Positions 25,817 through 35,221 of a DNA stretch of 54,831 nt are shown here, piece by piece (positions within the stretch are counted from its first letter, which is position 1; every line of letters starts with the position of its first letter). The DNA is from Rikenellaceae bacterium (GTDB taxonomy: Bacteria; Bacteroidota; Bacteroidia; Bacteroidales; Rikenellaceae): the NCBI GenBank assembly GCA_015060065.1, contig SUZF01000015.1, positions 1 through 54,831 of the forward strand, read 5' to 3'. The position numbers were made by a program, and so were the translations under genes. The notes below the pieces were generated by a model. That model worked only from the letters and a program-made list of their open reading frames with translations. It did no database searches and was not told where the DNA came from.

Positions 25817-26722
25817 CTATTTCGCTGCCAAGCAAGCCAACGCAATAGAGTACTTCTTGCTCAATGCCGAGTCGCCACGCGAGGTGAGTACGCAAGGAAC
25901 TTTTGCTCCCTTGACGATTGCTGCCAACTCGCCACCGCCGATGTGCGATACCGACTTGAAGAATACGTTGCCCGACTCGATGTTGGGGAAGAGCAGGCAA
26001 TCTACATCTCCTGCAATCGACGAGCCCTTAACCTTCTTATGCTCGGCAACCTCCTTGTAGAGTGCGACGTCGAGCGAGAGGGGACCATCGACCATCACAT
26101 TGCCCAACTGACCGCGGTCGCCCATCTTTGCCAGAATCGCACATTCGAGATTCGAAGGCACTGTGGGCAGAACCTGCTCCGTAGCCGAGATGCAGGCAAT
26201 CTTCGGAGTTGCAATGCCGAGCAAGTTTGCCGTCTCGGCAAGGAACTTTATCTGCATCTGCTTCTGCTTGAAGTCGGGGGCGGGAATAATCGCCACGTCC
26301 GAGATTGTGAGCAACTTGTGGTAGCCCGGCAACTCAACAAGCGAAACGTGTGTCAGGATGCCCTTCGGCGGTACCAGACCAATCTCCTTATTAAGGATTC
26401 CGCGCATATACTTATCAGTCGAGACCAGACCCTTCATCAAGATATCTGCATCGCCTGCGGCCACAGCGGCTACTGCCTGACGAACACAATTTACATCAAC
26501 CTTCTCGTCGATGATGCGAAAGACATTTACATCGATGCCCAACTCGGCACAAGTGCTTTCGATAACCGCCTTGTCGCCATAGAGCGTAGGCTCGACCAAG
26601 CCCTCTTTATATGCATCATACACAGCCTCGATGGTGTGCGTATCCTGTCCGTATGCTACTGCGAGGCGTTTGCGTCCGCGTTTGAGAGCCGCCTCGACAA
26701 CTTCGTTAAGTTTTGTAATCAT
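25817..26722 (-). CDS. ptb: Phosphate butyryltransferase
   Basis: 301 residues of the phosphate acetyl/butyryl transferase family. It converts butyryl-CoA and phosphate to butyryl phosphate. Its length and the DADILMKGLVSTDKYMRGIL and VMVDGPLSLDVAL segments match Ptb rather than Pta. It lies between ackA (37 bases upstream) and buk (69 bases downstream). Branched-chain or propionyl substrates are also possible for Bacteroidota Ptb, so the acyl specificity is inferred. Confidence 0.9.
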   Translation of the reverse strand: MITKLNEVVEAALKRGRKRLAVAYGQDTHTIEAVYDAYKEGLVEPTLYGDKAVIESTCAELGIDVNVFRIIDEKVDVNCVRQAVAAVAAGDADILMKGLVSTDKYMRGILNKEIGLVPPKGILTHVSLVELPGYHKLLTISDVAIIPAPDFKQKQMQIKFLAETANLLGIATPKIACISATEQVLPTVPSNLECAILAKMGDRGQLGNVMVDGPLSLDVALYKEVAEHKKVKGSSIAGDVDCLLFPNIESGNVFFKSVSHIGGGELAAIVKGAKVPCVLTSRGDSALSKKYSIALACLAAK

Positions 26723-26759
26723 CTTCTTCGTATTGTATATAAGTGGTTATTACTATTTG

Positions 26760-27962
26760 CTATTTCACAAGGTTGTAGGTGTCGGTTGCAATTACCAACT
26801 CCTCGTTTGTTGCGATAACGGCAACCTTGACCTTCGATTCGGGAGTCGAGAGCATCATATTCTCGCCATGAGTGCGCAGATTGACCTCCTCGTCATAGTG
26901 CAGGCCGAGGAACTCCATATTGCGGCATACATAACGACGCAAATCTGCCGAGTTCTCGCCAACACCACCCGTGAAGATAATCAAATCGACACCGCCCATC
27001 GAGGCAGCATACTCGCCTACGAACTTCTTCACGCGCAAGTAGTACGCATCACGTGCAAGGATAGCCTTCTCGTTGCCGGCATCGTAAGCCGCATCGATAT
27101 CGCGCATGTCGCTCGACAGTCCGGTCATGCCAAGTACGCCCGACTTCTTGTTCATCATCGTATTGAGTTCGGCATAGGTCATTCCCTCCTTCTCACCGAT
27201 AAATGTAGCCGCGCTGGCATCGATGCTGCCGCAACGAGTACCCATAATCAAGCCGTCGAGTGGCGAGAAGCCCATAGATGTATCGTAAGACTTGCCATTC
27301 AGCACAGCCGTTACCGAGCCGCCATTGCCGATGTGGCAGGTGATGATTTTCGAGTTGTTGATGTCGAGACCTGCCAACTTTGCACCCTCGCGGGCAACGT
27401 ACTTGTGGCTGGTGCCGTGGAAACCATACTTGCGCACACGATACTTCTCGTAATATTCATAAGGAAGCGCGTACATATAGTTGATTGCCGGAATCGACTG
27501 ATGGAACGAGGTATCGAAGACCGTAACCTGCGGCACGCTCGGCAGCACCTTTTCAATCGAGAGAACGCCTTCGAGGTTTGCGGGGTTGTGGAGCGGTGCA
27601 ATCTCGAAGAGCGAGCGAATCTTCGTCTTAACATCGTCATTGACGATGCAACTTTCGGGGAAGAACTCGCCACCATGAGCTACGCGATGACCCACAGCCT
27701 TAACCTCGTTAAGCGAGGCGATAACACCATGCTCGGCATCGGTCAGGGCATCGAGAACGAGGCGGATACCGGTCGTGTGGTCGGGGATTGCCTGTTCGAG
27801 CGTGAAGGGCGTTTTGCCCGACGGCTTGTGCGTAAGGCTGCCTTCGGGCAGACCGATACGGTCCACAAGACCCTTTGCCAAGAGAGTATTGCAGTTATCG
27901 TCGATGTCGATAACCTGATACTTGATTGATGAACTTCCGCAGTTCAGTACAAGAATTACCAT
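26760..27962 (-). CDS. ackA: Acetate kinase
   Basis: 400 residues. It makes acetate and ATP from acetyl phosphate. The N-terminal VLNCGSSSIKYQVID, the RVAHGGEFF substrate segment, HIGNGGSVTAV and FTGGVGENS are the acetokinase signatures. No pta is in the window; ptb immediately follows, so acetyl phosphate may come from elsewhere or from a broad-specificity Ptb (inference). The leader to the nearest -7 box is about 95 bases. Confidence 0.97.
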   Translation of the reverse strand: MVILVLNCGSSSIKYQVIDIDDNCNTLLAKGLVDRIGLPEGSLTHKPSGKTPFTLEQAIPDHTTGIRLVLDALTDAEHGVIASLNEVKAVGHRVAHGGEFFPESCIVNDDVKTKIRSLFEIAPLHNPANLEGVLSIEKVLPSVPQVTVFDTSFHQSIPAINYMYALPYEYYEKYRVRKYGFHGTSHKYVAREGAKLAGLDINNSKIITCHIGNGGSVTAVLNGKSYDTSMGFSPLDGLIMGTRCGSIDASAATFIGEKEGMTYAELNTMMNKKSGVLGMTGLSSDMRDIDAAYDAGNEKAILARDAYYLRVKKFVGEYAASMGGVDLIIFTGGVGENSADLRRYVCRNMEFLGLHYDEEVNLRTHGENMMLSTPESKVKVAVIATNEELVIATDTYNLVK

Positions 27963-28056
27963 GATTTTGTCTTTTTATATTGTTGTTGTTTTTCTGTTGA
28001 AACTTTTTTACACACCACGAAGAACGACCCTGTCGGGGCGTCTTCCCAATTTCTTA

Positions 28057-28064
28057 CAAAGGTA
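28057..28064 (-). promoter_or_regulatory. -7 promoter box of the ackA-ptb-buk run
   Basis: TACCTTTG on the minus strand fits TAnnTTTG. A TTTG occurs only 12 bases further upstream, too close for the usual spacing, so this is tentative. The 166-base gap 27963-28128 holds no other recognised feature. Confidence 0.5.
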
Positions 28065-28128
28065 AGAAAATTTATCCAAAGCCACGAATCTTTTTGCTCT
28101 TAATTTCTCCGAAACGGCATTTTTGCCA

Positions 28129-28785
28129 CTATTTCTGGAATCGATAACCCATACCTTTGACCGTGACGATATGTTCGTTGCCGATTTTACGACGCAGACG
28201 TCGAATATGCACATCTATCGTGCGGTCGCCAACGATAACCTCCGCACCCCAAACCCGGCTGTAAATCTCCTCGCGCGAGAAGAGCCTTTCCGGCTCGGAA
28301 TAGAGCAGGTCAAAGAGCGCAAACTCCTTGCGCGGAAGTACGATTTCGTAACCGTTGCAGATGACCGAATGACGCTCGCGGCAAATCTCGATTCCGGAGC
28401 CTTCGGCGGGCTCTTCGATGCGGCGCATTATGGCATTTACGCGACTCTTTAACAGATTCATCCTGATAGGTTTAGGGATGTAGTCATCCGCTCCGGCATC
28501 AAAGCCTGTAAGTTGATTTTCCTCCTCGCCAAGAGCCGATAAAAATACAATGCGTGTATCTGCTGTTTCGGGCATTTCGCGCAGTGCTTTGCAGGTCTGC
28601 AAACCATCCATTCGCGGCATCATCATATCGAGAAGAATCAGATGAGGACGGCTCTCGGCAGCGACCTTCAAGGCAGCCTCTCCGTCGGGTGCGGTAAATA
28701 TCTGATACCCCTCCTTTGCGAGGTTATAGCCGACAAACTCCAAAATGTCGGGCTCGTCATCAACCAAAAGTATTCGATGTGCCAT
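28129..28785 (-). CDS. OmpR/PhoB-family response regulator
   Basis: 218 residues. The receiver domain is complete: D9, D10, phospho-acceptor D53 (LILLDMMMP), S83 and K105 (YIPKP). The winged-helix DNA-binding domain (about 125-218) has the RTIDVHIRRLRRKIG recognition helix and the final VKGMGYRF wing. No histidine kinase is adjacent, so the partner is elsewhere. It lies upstream of ackA on the same strand and back-to-back with the DUF349 gene; whether it controls either is unknown. Confidence 0.92.
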   Translation of the reverse strand: MAHRILLVDDEPDILEFVGYNLAKEGYQIFTAPDGEAALKVAAESRPHLILLDMMMPRMDGLQTCKALREMPETADTRIVFLSALGEEENQLTGFDAGADDYIPKPIRMNLLKSRVNAIMRRIEEPAEGSGIEICRERHSVICNGYEIVLPRKEFALFDLLYSEPERLFSREEIYSRVWGAEVIVGDRTIDVHIRRLRRKIGNEHIVTVKGMGYRFQK

Positions 28786-28855
28786 ATTTTTGTACTTTTA
28801 GTGCGAAGATAGCAAAAATCGAGGAAAATATGGTGCAACAAGCGAGAAAAATAGT

Positions 28856-28888
28856 TATCTTTGCCCAAAACTATACTTAAAGTATAGT
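28856..28888 (+). promoter_or_regulatory. -7 promoter box and leader palindrome of the DUF349 gene
   Basis: TATCTTTG (28856-28863) is followed 6 bases later by a perfect 9-bp inverted repeat ACTATACTT-A-AAGTATAGT (28870-28888) at about the transcription start. It could be an operator or a leader hairpin. No good -33 TTTG is visible. Confidence 0.6.
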
Positions 28889-28910
28889 GTAATCTTAAAA
28901 TTTTAGAGAG

Positions 28911-31007
28911 ATGTCTGCCCGAAAAACTACCTTGACAACTGCTACCGCCGAAGTTGCGGTTGAGGAGTTGCAACAAACCACTGCCGCCGAAGTTGCGGAG
29001 ACAAATGTTAGCGAAGGCGAAACAAAAAAGCCTCGCACACGAAAAAAGAGCATCGCTACGGATGCCGTAACCGAAGAGAAGCCCAAGCGTACCCGCACCA
29101 AGAAGAGTGTCGCAGAGGCTGTGACGGAAAACCCAGCCAAGATTGCTGTTGAGGTTGAGGCTACTGCCGAAACAGCCGAAGCACCTGCTGTCGAGAGTTG
29201 CGAGGAGGAGACTCCTGCCATTGTGGAAGAGGTGCCGGTTGCCGTAGAGGAGGTTGCCGAAAGCACCGAGGGTGCCGAGTTCGAAAATCTTGCCGAGAGT
29301 TATGCCGGTCGTAGCAAGGAGGATCTGGTTGAGGCTCTGCAAAAGATTCTTGACGAAAATCCTGTGCAGGCGATACGTGCCGAGGTGGATGCCGTGAAGG
29401 TTGCATTCTATAAACTCCACCGTGCCGAGGTGGATGCCGCACGTCGTGCGTTTGCCGAGGCGGAGGACGAGGGTGCCGAGTTTGTCCCGCAGGTTGATGG
29501 TTGCGAGGTGCGTATCAAGGAGTTGCTTGCCGAGTATCGACGTCGCCGTGATGAATATACGGCAAATCTCGACAAGATTAAGGAGGAGAATTATAAGGCG
29601 AAATTGGAGATTATCGAGGAGTTGAAGGCTCTGGTTGATTCTGATGAGACCCTCAACACAACCTTCGCAAAATTCCGCGAGTTGCAACAGCGTTGGAAGG
29701 AGACGGGTATTGTTCCGCAGCAGTACGTGAAGGATTTGTGGGAGACCTACAACCTGCACGTCGAAAATTTCTACAACTTTATCAAAATCAATAAGGAGTT
29801 GCGTGATCTCGACCTCAAAAAGAACTACGAGCAGAAACTCTCGCTCTGTGAGCAGGCAGAGGCTTTGGCAGAGGATGCATCTATCGTTGAGTCGTTCCAC
29901 AAATTGCAGAAACTGCACGACGAGTGGCGTGAGACGGGTCCCGTAGCAAACGAGTATAAGGAGGCTCTGTGGAGCCGCTTCAAGGAGGCTTCGACCCGTG
30001 TAAATAAGCGTCATCAAGAGCATTTCGAGAATATCAAGAATGAGCAGATGCAGAACCTTGAACGCAAGAGTGCGCTCTGCGAGCAGGTTGAGTCTATGTC
30101 GGAGAATCCGGCGACGACACGAAAGGCATGGAATAAGGCGAGCGAGCGACTGCTCGATATCCAGAAGGAGTGGAAGAGCATAGGTTTTGCTCCGCGCAAA
30201 GAGAATGCGAAGATTTATGAGCGTTTCCGTGCGGCTTGCGACAAGTTCTTTGAACTCAAACGCGAGTTTTATGCCGAGGTTAAGGACGAGATGGAGGAGA
30301 ATCTGCGTATCAAGACCGAAATCTGCGAGGCTGCCGAGGCTCTCAAAAATAGCGAGGAGTGGAAGAAGGCTACCGATGAACTTATTGCTCTGCAAGCGAA
30401 GTGGAAAGAGGCGGGTACCGTATCGCGTCGCTATGCCGATGCAATCTGGAAGCGTTTCCGTGCCGCTTGTGACGAGTTCTTCGAGCGTAAGGCAAAGCAC
30501 TTCTCGTCGGTAGACAGTGAATATGCCGACAACTTGGCGAAGAAGACGGCTCTTATTGCCGAGATGATCGCTGCCGATGTGAAGGAGGGCGGATACGAAC
30601 TCATCAAGGAGTTCCAACGTCGCTGGAACGAGATAGGCTTTGTACCTATCAAGGCGAAGGATGCGCTACAAAAACAGTATAAGGAGGCGGTAGATAAGAT
30701 GTTTGCTGTGGTGCGTGGCTCGGAGCGTGACCGCTCGATGAATAGGTTTAAGGAGCGACTTTCGTCGATGAAGTCAAGTGGCGAGAAACGTCTGCGTACC
30801 GAGCGTGACAGACTCTATAATAAAGTGCGCCAGTTGGAGCAGGATATCGCCCTGCTCGAAAACAATATCGGTTTCTTCTCGAAATCGAAGGGTGCCGAGG
30901 CTCTGATTGCCGATGTGCAGCAGAAAATCGAGCGGGCAAAGCGTGAGTTGGCGGAGGCTGTGGAGAAGGTGCGCCTGATTGATGCAAATGATGCCAATAA
31001 CGAGTAA
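28911..31007 (+). CDS. DUF349-repeat protein with basic/acidic low-complexity N-terminus
   Basis: 698 residues. Residues 1-115 are disordered, rich in A, E, V and T, and carry two lysine/arginine patches (KKPRTRKKS and KPKRTRTKKS) like histone H1-type tails. From about 150 onward there are several tandem DUF349 helical units recognisable by the W-K-x-x-G-x-V/I-P-R...LW/IW-x-x-F-R pattern, e.g. LQQRWKETGIVPQQYVKDLW and QAKWKEAGTVSRRYADAIWK. The C-terminus (about 615-690) is a coiled coil. DUF349 proteins have no firmly established function; an RNA or nucleoid role is possible. It precedes yidC by 68 bases. Confidence 0.85.
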   Translation: MSARKTTLTTATAEVAVEELQQTTAAEVAETNVSEGETKKPRTRKKSIATDAVTEEKPKRTRTKKSVAEAVTENPAKIAVEVEATAETAEAPAVESCEEETPAIVEEVPVAVEEVAESTEGAEFENLAESYAGRSKEDLVEALQKILDENPVQAIRAEVDAVKVAFYKLHRAEVDAARRAFAEAEDEGAEFVPQVDGCEVRIKELLAEYRRRRDEYTANLDKIKEENYKAKLEIIEELKALVDSDETLNTTFAKFRELQQRWKETGIVPQQYVKDLWETYNLHVENFYNFIKINKELRDLDLKKNYEQKLSLCEQAEALAEDASIVESFHKLQKLHDEWRETGPVANEYKEALWSRFKEASTRVNKRHQEHFENIKNEQMQNLERKSALCEQVESMSENPATTRKAWNKASERLLDIQKEWKSIGFAPRKENAKIYERFRAACDKFFELKREFYAEVKDEMEENLRIKTEICEAAEALKNSEEWKKATDELIALQAKWKEAGTVSRRYADAIWKRFRAACDEFFERKAKHFSSVDSEYADNLAKKTALIAEMIAADVKEGGYELIKEFQRRWNEIGFVPIKAKDALQKQYKEAVDKMFAVVRGSERDRSMNRFKERLSSMKSSGEKRLRTERDRLYNKVRQLEQDIALLENNIGFFSKSKGAEALIADVQQKIERAKRELAEAVEKVRLIDANDANNE

Positions 31008-31075
31008 AACGAATAACAACAATATCTAATCAAACCGTCGAGAGGCGGTGCAAAAGAGAAAAACAGAACAAAGAG

Positions 31076-33025
31076 ATGGATAAGAAATCGATTATCGGTA
31101 TAGTCTTGACAAGTTTGATTTTTGTCGGCTTTGCCGTTTACACTTCTCATCAACAGAAAGAGTATCAGCAGAAATTACAGGAGTACAACGCCTACGTGGC
31201 GCAACAGGCACAACAGGAGGCAGAGTTGCAGGCAACGGTAGATGCCGCAACGGCACAGCAAGCCGAGAGGGGCGAGAGCGTATCGGATGCCGAGCGCGAG
31301 CAGTTGCTCACGGTGGCTCGCTATGGAGCAACCCTTGCCGAGTCGCGTGGCGGAGAGGCTCAACTCGTGACCCTCGAAAACGACTACCTTAAAGTGGATT
31401 TCTCGTCAATGGGAGGTCAGATTATCGGTGCCGAACTCAAAGAATATACGCGCTACGCTCCGAAGGATGAACGCAATGAGCCGGTTAAGATGTTCGACCC
31501 CGAAACGGCAAAGTTCGATATGTCGTTCTTCGTAAAGAATGGTACGAACAACGTGAAGGTCAATACTGCGGAGTACAACTTCGAGGTGCTGCCCGTCGAG
31601 AAGAGCGATTCACTGCAACGCCTCACTATGCGTCTGCCGGTGGGCGAGGGTGCTTACTACGTCTATGAATACACTCTCTATAACGAGTCGGCTCCGAGCC
31701 GCGACTATATGGTCGATTTCAAGGTGCGCTTGGAGAATATGGCTCCGCTGATGGCGAAGCAGAGCAGCATAGGCATCGATTGGAGCAATCGCTCGTATCA
31801 GAATGAGCGTGGCTTCAAGAACGAGAATATGTACACCACCATCGCTTACCGCCTGCCCGGAGACTCTTCGATTGAGGAACTTGGTATGAGCGAGGAGTCG
31901 AAGAGCGACGAGGTGTCATCGTCGGTAAATTGGGTGGCATTCAAGCAGCAGTTCTTCTCGTCGGTATTCATTGCTCCCGATTGTGTGACGTATGCAAATA
32001 TGGAGTTCGAGACTGCGAAGCCCGGCTCCGGATATATCAAGGACTTCTCGGCAGAGATGGCGGTGGCTTATGACCCAGAGGTCAAGGGGTATGACTTCTC
32101 GTTCTACTTCGGCCCGAACAAGTATGCTGTATTGAAGAAGATTACCGACGAAAATGGCGATAAGATTGCGCTTGAACGCCTGATTCCGCTCGGTTGGGGA
32201 ATCTTCGGCTGGGTCAATCGCTGGTTTGTGATTCCGGTCTTTGACTTCCTGCGACAATTTATCCCCTCGTTTGGTATCATCATTCTGATACTCGCTCTGC
32301 TGGTGCGTTTGATAATCTTCCCGCTTACCTACAAGAGTTACCTCTCGACCGCAAAGATTCGCGTGATTCAGCCCGAAATCGCTGCGCTGAATGAGAAGTA
32401 TCCGCGTCAGGAGGATGCGATGAAGAAGCAGCAAGCGACGATGGAACTCTACAAGAAGGCAGGAATCAATCCTATGGGAGGCTGTCTGCCAATGTTGATT
32501 CAGATGCCTATACTGATTGCGATGTTCCGATTCTTCCCCGCATCTATCGAGTTGCGCGGTCAGTCGTTCTTGTGGGCTGATGACCTCTCGTCGTATGATA
32601 GCGTGCTGAATCTGCCGTTCAACATTCCGTTCTATGGTGACCACGTGAGCCTTTTCTGTCTGTTGATGGCGATTGCACTCTTCGTCTTCTCGTACATCAA
32701 CTACAACCAATCATCGGCAAGCCAACCGCAGATGGCGGGTATGAAGTTTATGATGGTCTATATGATGCCGCTGATGATGATTTTCTGGTTTAACGACTAT
32801 TCGAGCGGTCTGAACTACTATTACTTCCTCTCGTCACTGCTCTCGATGGCACAGACCTTCCTGATTCGCACGATGGTTGATGACAACAAGGTCCATGCGA
32901 TGATTCAGGCAAATGCCAAAAAGAATACGCAGGGCAAGAAATCTCGCTTCCAGCAACGCTATGAGGAGTTGATGCGTCAGCAGGAGGAGTTGCAGAAACA
33001 GCAGGCAAAGGGTAAGCGTAAGTAA
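31076..33025 (+). CDS. yidC: Membrane protein insertase YidC
   Basis: 649 residues. It inserts and folds inner-membrane proteins, alone or with SecYEG. An N-terminal membrane segment (about 5-23), a large periplasmic domain (about 60-370) and the conserved C-terminal insertase domain are present, the last starting at PVFDFLRQFIPSFGIIILIL. KKAGINPMGGCLPMLIQMPI is the 60KD_IMP hallmark. The tail is basic and Gln-rich (EELQKQQAKGKRK), suited to ribosome contact. The exonuclease gene follows by 10 bases. Confidence 0.96.
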   Translation: MDKKSIIGIVLTSLIFVGFAVYTSHQQKEYQQKLQEYNAYVAQQAQQEAELQATVDAATAQQAERGESVSDAEREQLLTVARYGATLAESRGGEAQLVTLENDYLKVDFSSMGGQIIGAELKEYTRYAPKDERNEPVKMFDPETAKFDMSFFVKNGTNNVKVNTAEYNFEVLPVEKSDSLQRLTMRLPVGEGAYYVYEYTLYNESAPSRDYMVDFKVRLENMAPLMAKQSSIGIDWSNRSYQNERGFKNENMYTTIAYRLPGDSSIEELGMSEESKSDEVSSSVNWVAFKQQFFSSVFIAPDCVTYANMEFETAKPGSGYIKDFSAEMAVAYDPEVKGYDFSFYFGPNKYAVLKKITDENGDKIALERLIPLGWGIFGWVNRWFVIPVFDFLRQFIPSFGIIILILALLVRLIIFPLTYKSYLSTAKIRVIQPEIAALNEKYPRQEDAMKKQQATMELYKKAGINPMGGCLPMLIQMPILIAMFRFFPASIELRGQSFLWADDLSSYDSVLNLPFNIPFYGDHVSLFCLLMAIALFVFSYINYNQSSASQPQMAGMKFMMVYMMPLMMIFWFNDYSSGLNYYYFLSSLLSMAQTFLIRTMVDDNKVHAMIQANAKKNTQGKKSRFQQRYEELMRQQEELQKQQAKGKRK

Positions 33026-33035
33026 TCGGTGCGAG

Positions 33036-33614
33036 GTGGCTTTTCGTAATAAAATATCAAACGAAGAGGTTGCCGGATTGGAGGCGGTGCATTTCGATGG
33101 CGAGATTGTAGTTGTCGATAACGAAGCGGCTCTCGAAAGGGCTTGCGATTACCTTGCAACGCAACAAGTGTTGGGTTTCGATACCGAGACCCGACCTTCG
33201 TTTAAGGCGGGTGTGACCAACAAGGTGGCTCTGCTGCAACTCTCGACCTATGCTCGATGCTATTTGATTCGCCTGAATCGAGTGAAGTTACCGAGTCGGG
33301 TGTTGAGCATCTTGCAGCGTAGTGACATCACGAAGATTGGTGCTGATGTGGCTGGCGATTTGCGCTCACTTGGCAAATTGCGCGCATTCACGCCTCGCGG
33401 ATTTATCGATTTGCAGTCAGAGGTGACGAAGGTCGGCATCGAGGACAAGAGCCTGCGCAAGATGTCGGCGATAGTTCTCGGAAAGAGGGTCTCGAAGGCT
33501 CAACGATTGAGTAATTGGGAGGCGCAAAACTTTACCGAGCAGCAAAAAATGTATGCTGCAACTGATGCGTGGGTGTGCCTTAAAATATACGATGCCTTAA
33601 AGGACGAAATGTAG
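33036..33614 (+). CDS. 3'-5' exonuclease of the DEDDy (RNase D-like) family
   Basis: 192 residues starting at GTG (33036). The start was chosen because the residues KISNEEVAGLEAV that follow fit relatives and there is no ATG nearby. The DEDD residues are D49 and E51 (GFDTETRPSF), D104 or D108 (KIGADVAGDL), and Y173 with D177 (YAATDAW), so it is a DEDDy enzyme. There is no HRDC domain, so it is not full-length RNase D. It probably acts on RNA or single-stranded DNA 3' ends and is co-transcribed with yidC. Confidence 0.88.
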   Translation: MAFRNKISNEEVAGLEAVHFDGEIVVVDNEAALERACDYLATQQVLGFDTETRPSFKAGVTNKVALLQLSTYARCYLIRLNRVKLPSRVLSILQRSDITKIGADVAGDLRSLGKLRAFTPRGFIDLQSEVTKVGIEDKSLRKMSAIVLGKRVSKAQRLSNWEAQNFTEQQKMYAATDAWVCLKIYDALKDEM

Positions 33615-33640
33615 ATTTGTAAGTCGATTGGTGCGACATT

Positions 33641-33679
33641 CGGGATATTTGGACTTTGTGCCGAATATCCCGTTTTTTT
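33641..33679 (+). terminator. Terminator of the yidC-exonuclease operon
   Basis: A 12-bp stem with one mismatch (CGGGATATTTGG at 33641-33652, CCGAATATCCCG at 33661-33672) is followed by seven T. Confidence 0.9.
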
Positions 33680-33789
33680 GAAAACTTTAACTGTTGAGTG
33701 GTTACAACGAGCCGAACTTTTTACTACATTTGCGACGATTTTTTGAAAAATGAACAATTCTTGTGTAGTACAGAGTTACACGTTTCGAT

Positions 33790-35136
33790 ATGCAGGAAGT
33801 TGAGATATGGGCATTGATTCCCTTTGCCGTAATGTTGTTGGGAATTGCTGTTTGTCCCTTTATTGTAGGGGAGTGGTGGGAGAAGAACTCCAATAAACTG
33901 CTCTTCTCGTTGGTGTTGGGAATTCCGACTGCGATATACCTATATATGAATGGTATGGGCGAGCGCATTGTGCATCAAATGCTGTATGACTATGTGCCGT
34001 TCATTACCTTGCTCTGCGCACTGTTTGTTGTGACAGGAGGTATGTGTCGCAGTGGATATATCGAGGCGAAACCCTCTACAAATACGGCACTGCTCGCCAT
34101 GGGCTTTGTGCTGGCATCGTTTATCGGCACAACGGGCGCAGCGATGTTGCTTGTGCGTATGCTTATCGATGTGAATCGTAGCCGTCGCAATAAGATTCAT
34201 ACGATGCTCTTCTTTACGGCTATCGTCGCCAACTGTGGAGGTGTGCTGACTCCGTTAGGCGACCCTCCGTTGTTCCTGCTCTATCTGCGAGGCGTGGAGT
34301 TTACGTGGTTTTTGAAACTGTTGCCACAGTGGCTATTTACGGGTAGCACATTGCTGCTGATGTATTATATTGCTGATAGCCATTACTATAAGAACGAGAA
34401 GAAGTTGGTTGCACTGTTGCGTAGGCGTGCCGCCCAATACGGGAAGGAGTTGCCAGAGGATAACCGCGAGCCGGAGGAGCAACAAAAGTCGGAGTTCCGA
34501 GGTGTTGTAAATATTCTCTATCTGGTTGTAATTCTCTGTGCTGTGGCTTTTATCAATCCCGGACAGATTCCGGCAATGGGCGAACATGATGCACCGCTCT
34601 ATATGAAGTTTCTGCGCGAGATTGTGCTTGTGGCGGTAATTGTGCTGTCGATGCTTACGACCAAACGCTCGGTGCGTGCCGATAACCACTTCACGTGGGC
34701 TCCTATTGTGGAGGTGGCTGTGTTGTTTATCGGTATCTTCTCGACGATGACACCGGCAATGATATATCTTAATGCTAATGCCGGCTCGCTCGGATTGGAT
34801 GCTCCGTGGCAGTTCTATTATAGCACGGGTCTGCTCTCGTCGTTCCTCGACAATGCGCCTACGGCTGTGGCATTCTATACCATTGCTACGGGTCTGCCCA
34901 TCGCGGAGGGTGTGGCAACTGTGGCAGGTATCCCCGAAATCTTGATGAAGGCGGTGTCGCTTGGTGCTGTCTTCTTTGGTTCGATGACCTACATCGGCAA
35001 CGGGCCCAACTTCATGATTAAATCTATTGCCGAGGAGAACGGAATCGCAATGCCGAGTTTCTTCGGATATATCTTCAAATTCTCGCTGATAGTGCTTCTA
35101 CCGGTCTATGTGCTGGTGCAGCTGCTGTTTATTTAG
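33790..35136 (+). CDS. Na+/H+ antiporter of the NhaD/ArsB-like ion transporter superfamily
   Basis: 448 residues with about 11-12 membrane segments. Signature stretches are GTTGAAMLLVRMLIDVNRSR, ANCGGVLTPLGDPPLFL and SSFLDNAPTAVAFY, all typical of NhaD. A cytoplasmic charged loop lies at about 215-240. It would exchange sodium for protons across the inner membrane; a citrate/anion role is a less likely alternative. A TACATTTG box at 33725-33732 is a plausible -7 element. Confidence 0.85.
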   Translation: MQEVEIWALIPFAVMLLGIAVCPFIVGEWWEKNSNKLLFSLVLGIPTAIYLYMNGMGERIVHQMLYDYVPFITLLCALFVVTGGMCRSGYIEAKPSTNTALLAMGFVLASFIGTTGAAMLLVRMLIDVNRSRRNKIHTMLFFTAIVANCGGVLTPLGDPPLFLLYLRGVEFTWFLKLLPQWLFTGSTLLLMYYIADSHYYKNEKKLVALLRRRAAQYGKELPEDNREPEEQQKSEFRGVVNILYLVVILCAVAFINPGQIPAMGEHDAPLYMKFLREIVLVAVIVLSMLTTKRSVRADNHFTWAPIVEVAVLFIGIFSTMTPAMIYLNANAGSLGLDAPWQFYYSTGLLSSFLDNAPTAVAFYTIATGLPIAEGVATVAGIPEILMKAVSLGAVFFGSMTYIGNGPNFMIKSIAEENGIAMPSFFGYIFKFSLIVLLPVYVLVQLLFI

Positions 35137-35172
35137 AGAGCAGTAATGCATCAATATTTTTTTGTTGTTATT

Positions 35173-35203
35173 GTTGCATTAACACTATAAATTCGTATAT
35201 TTG
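35173..35203 (+). promoter_or_regulatory. Promoter of the AT-rich membrane gene
   Basis: GTTG (35173-35176), 19 bases, then TATATTTG (35196-35203), ending 18 bases before the ATG. Confidence 0.7.
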
Positions 35204-35221
35204 TAACAATACAACGTATAT

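Noticed and set aside
27963..28128. Riboswitch in the long ackA leader
   Set aside because: Only a short CCC/GGG pairing was found; no known aptamer sequence pattern could be recognised by eye.
28668..30617. A 649-codon open frame antisense to the DUF349 gene
   Set aside because: The composition is a mirror of the Glu/Lys-rich real gene (Leu-rich, no known motif), and the plus-strand frame has clear DUF349 repeats and a promoter.
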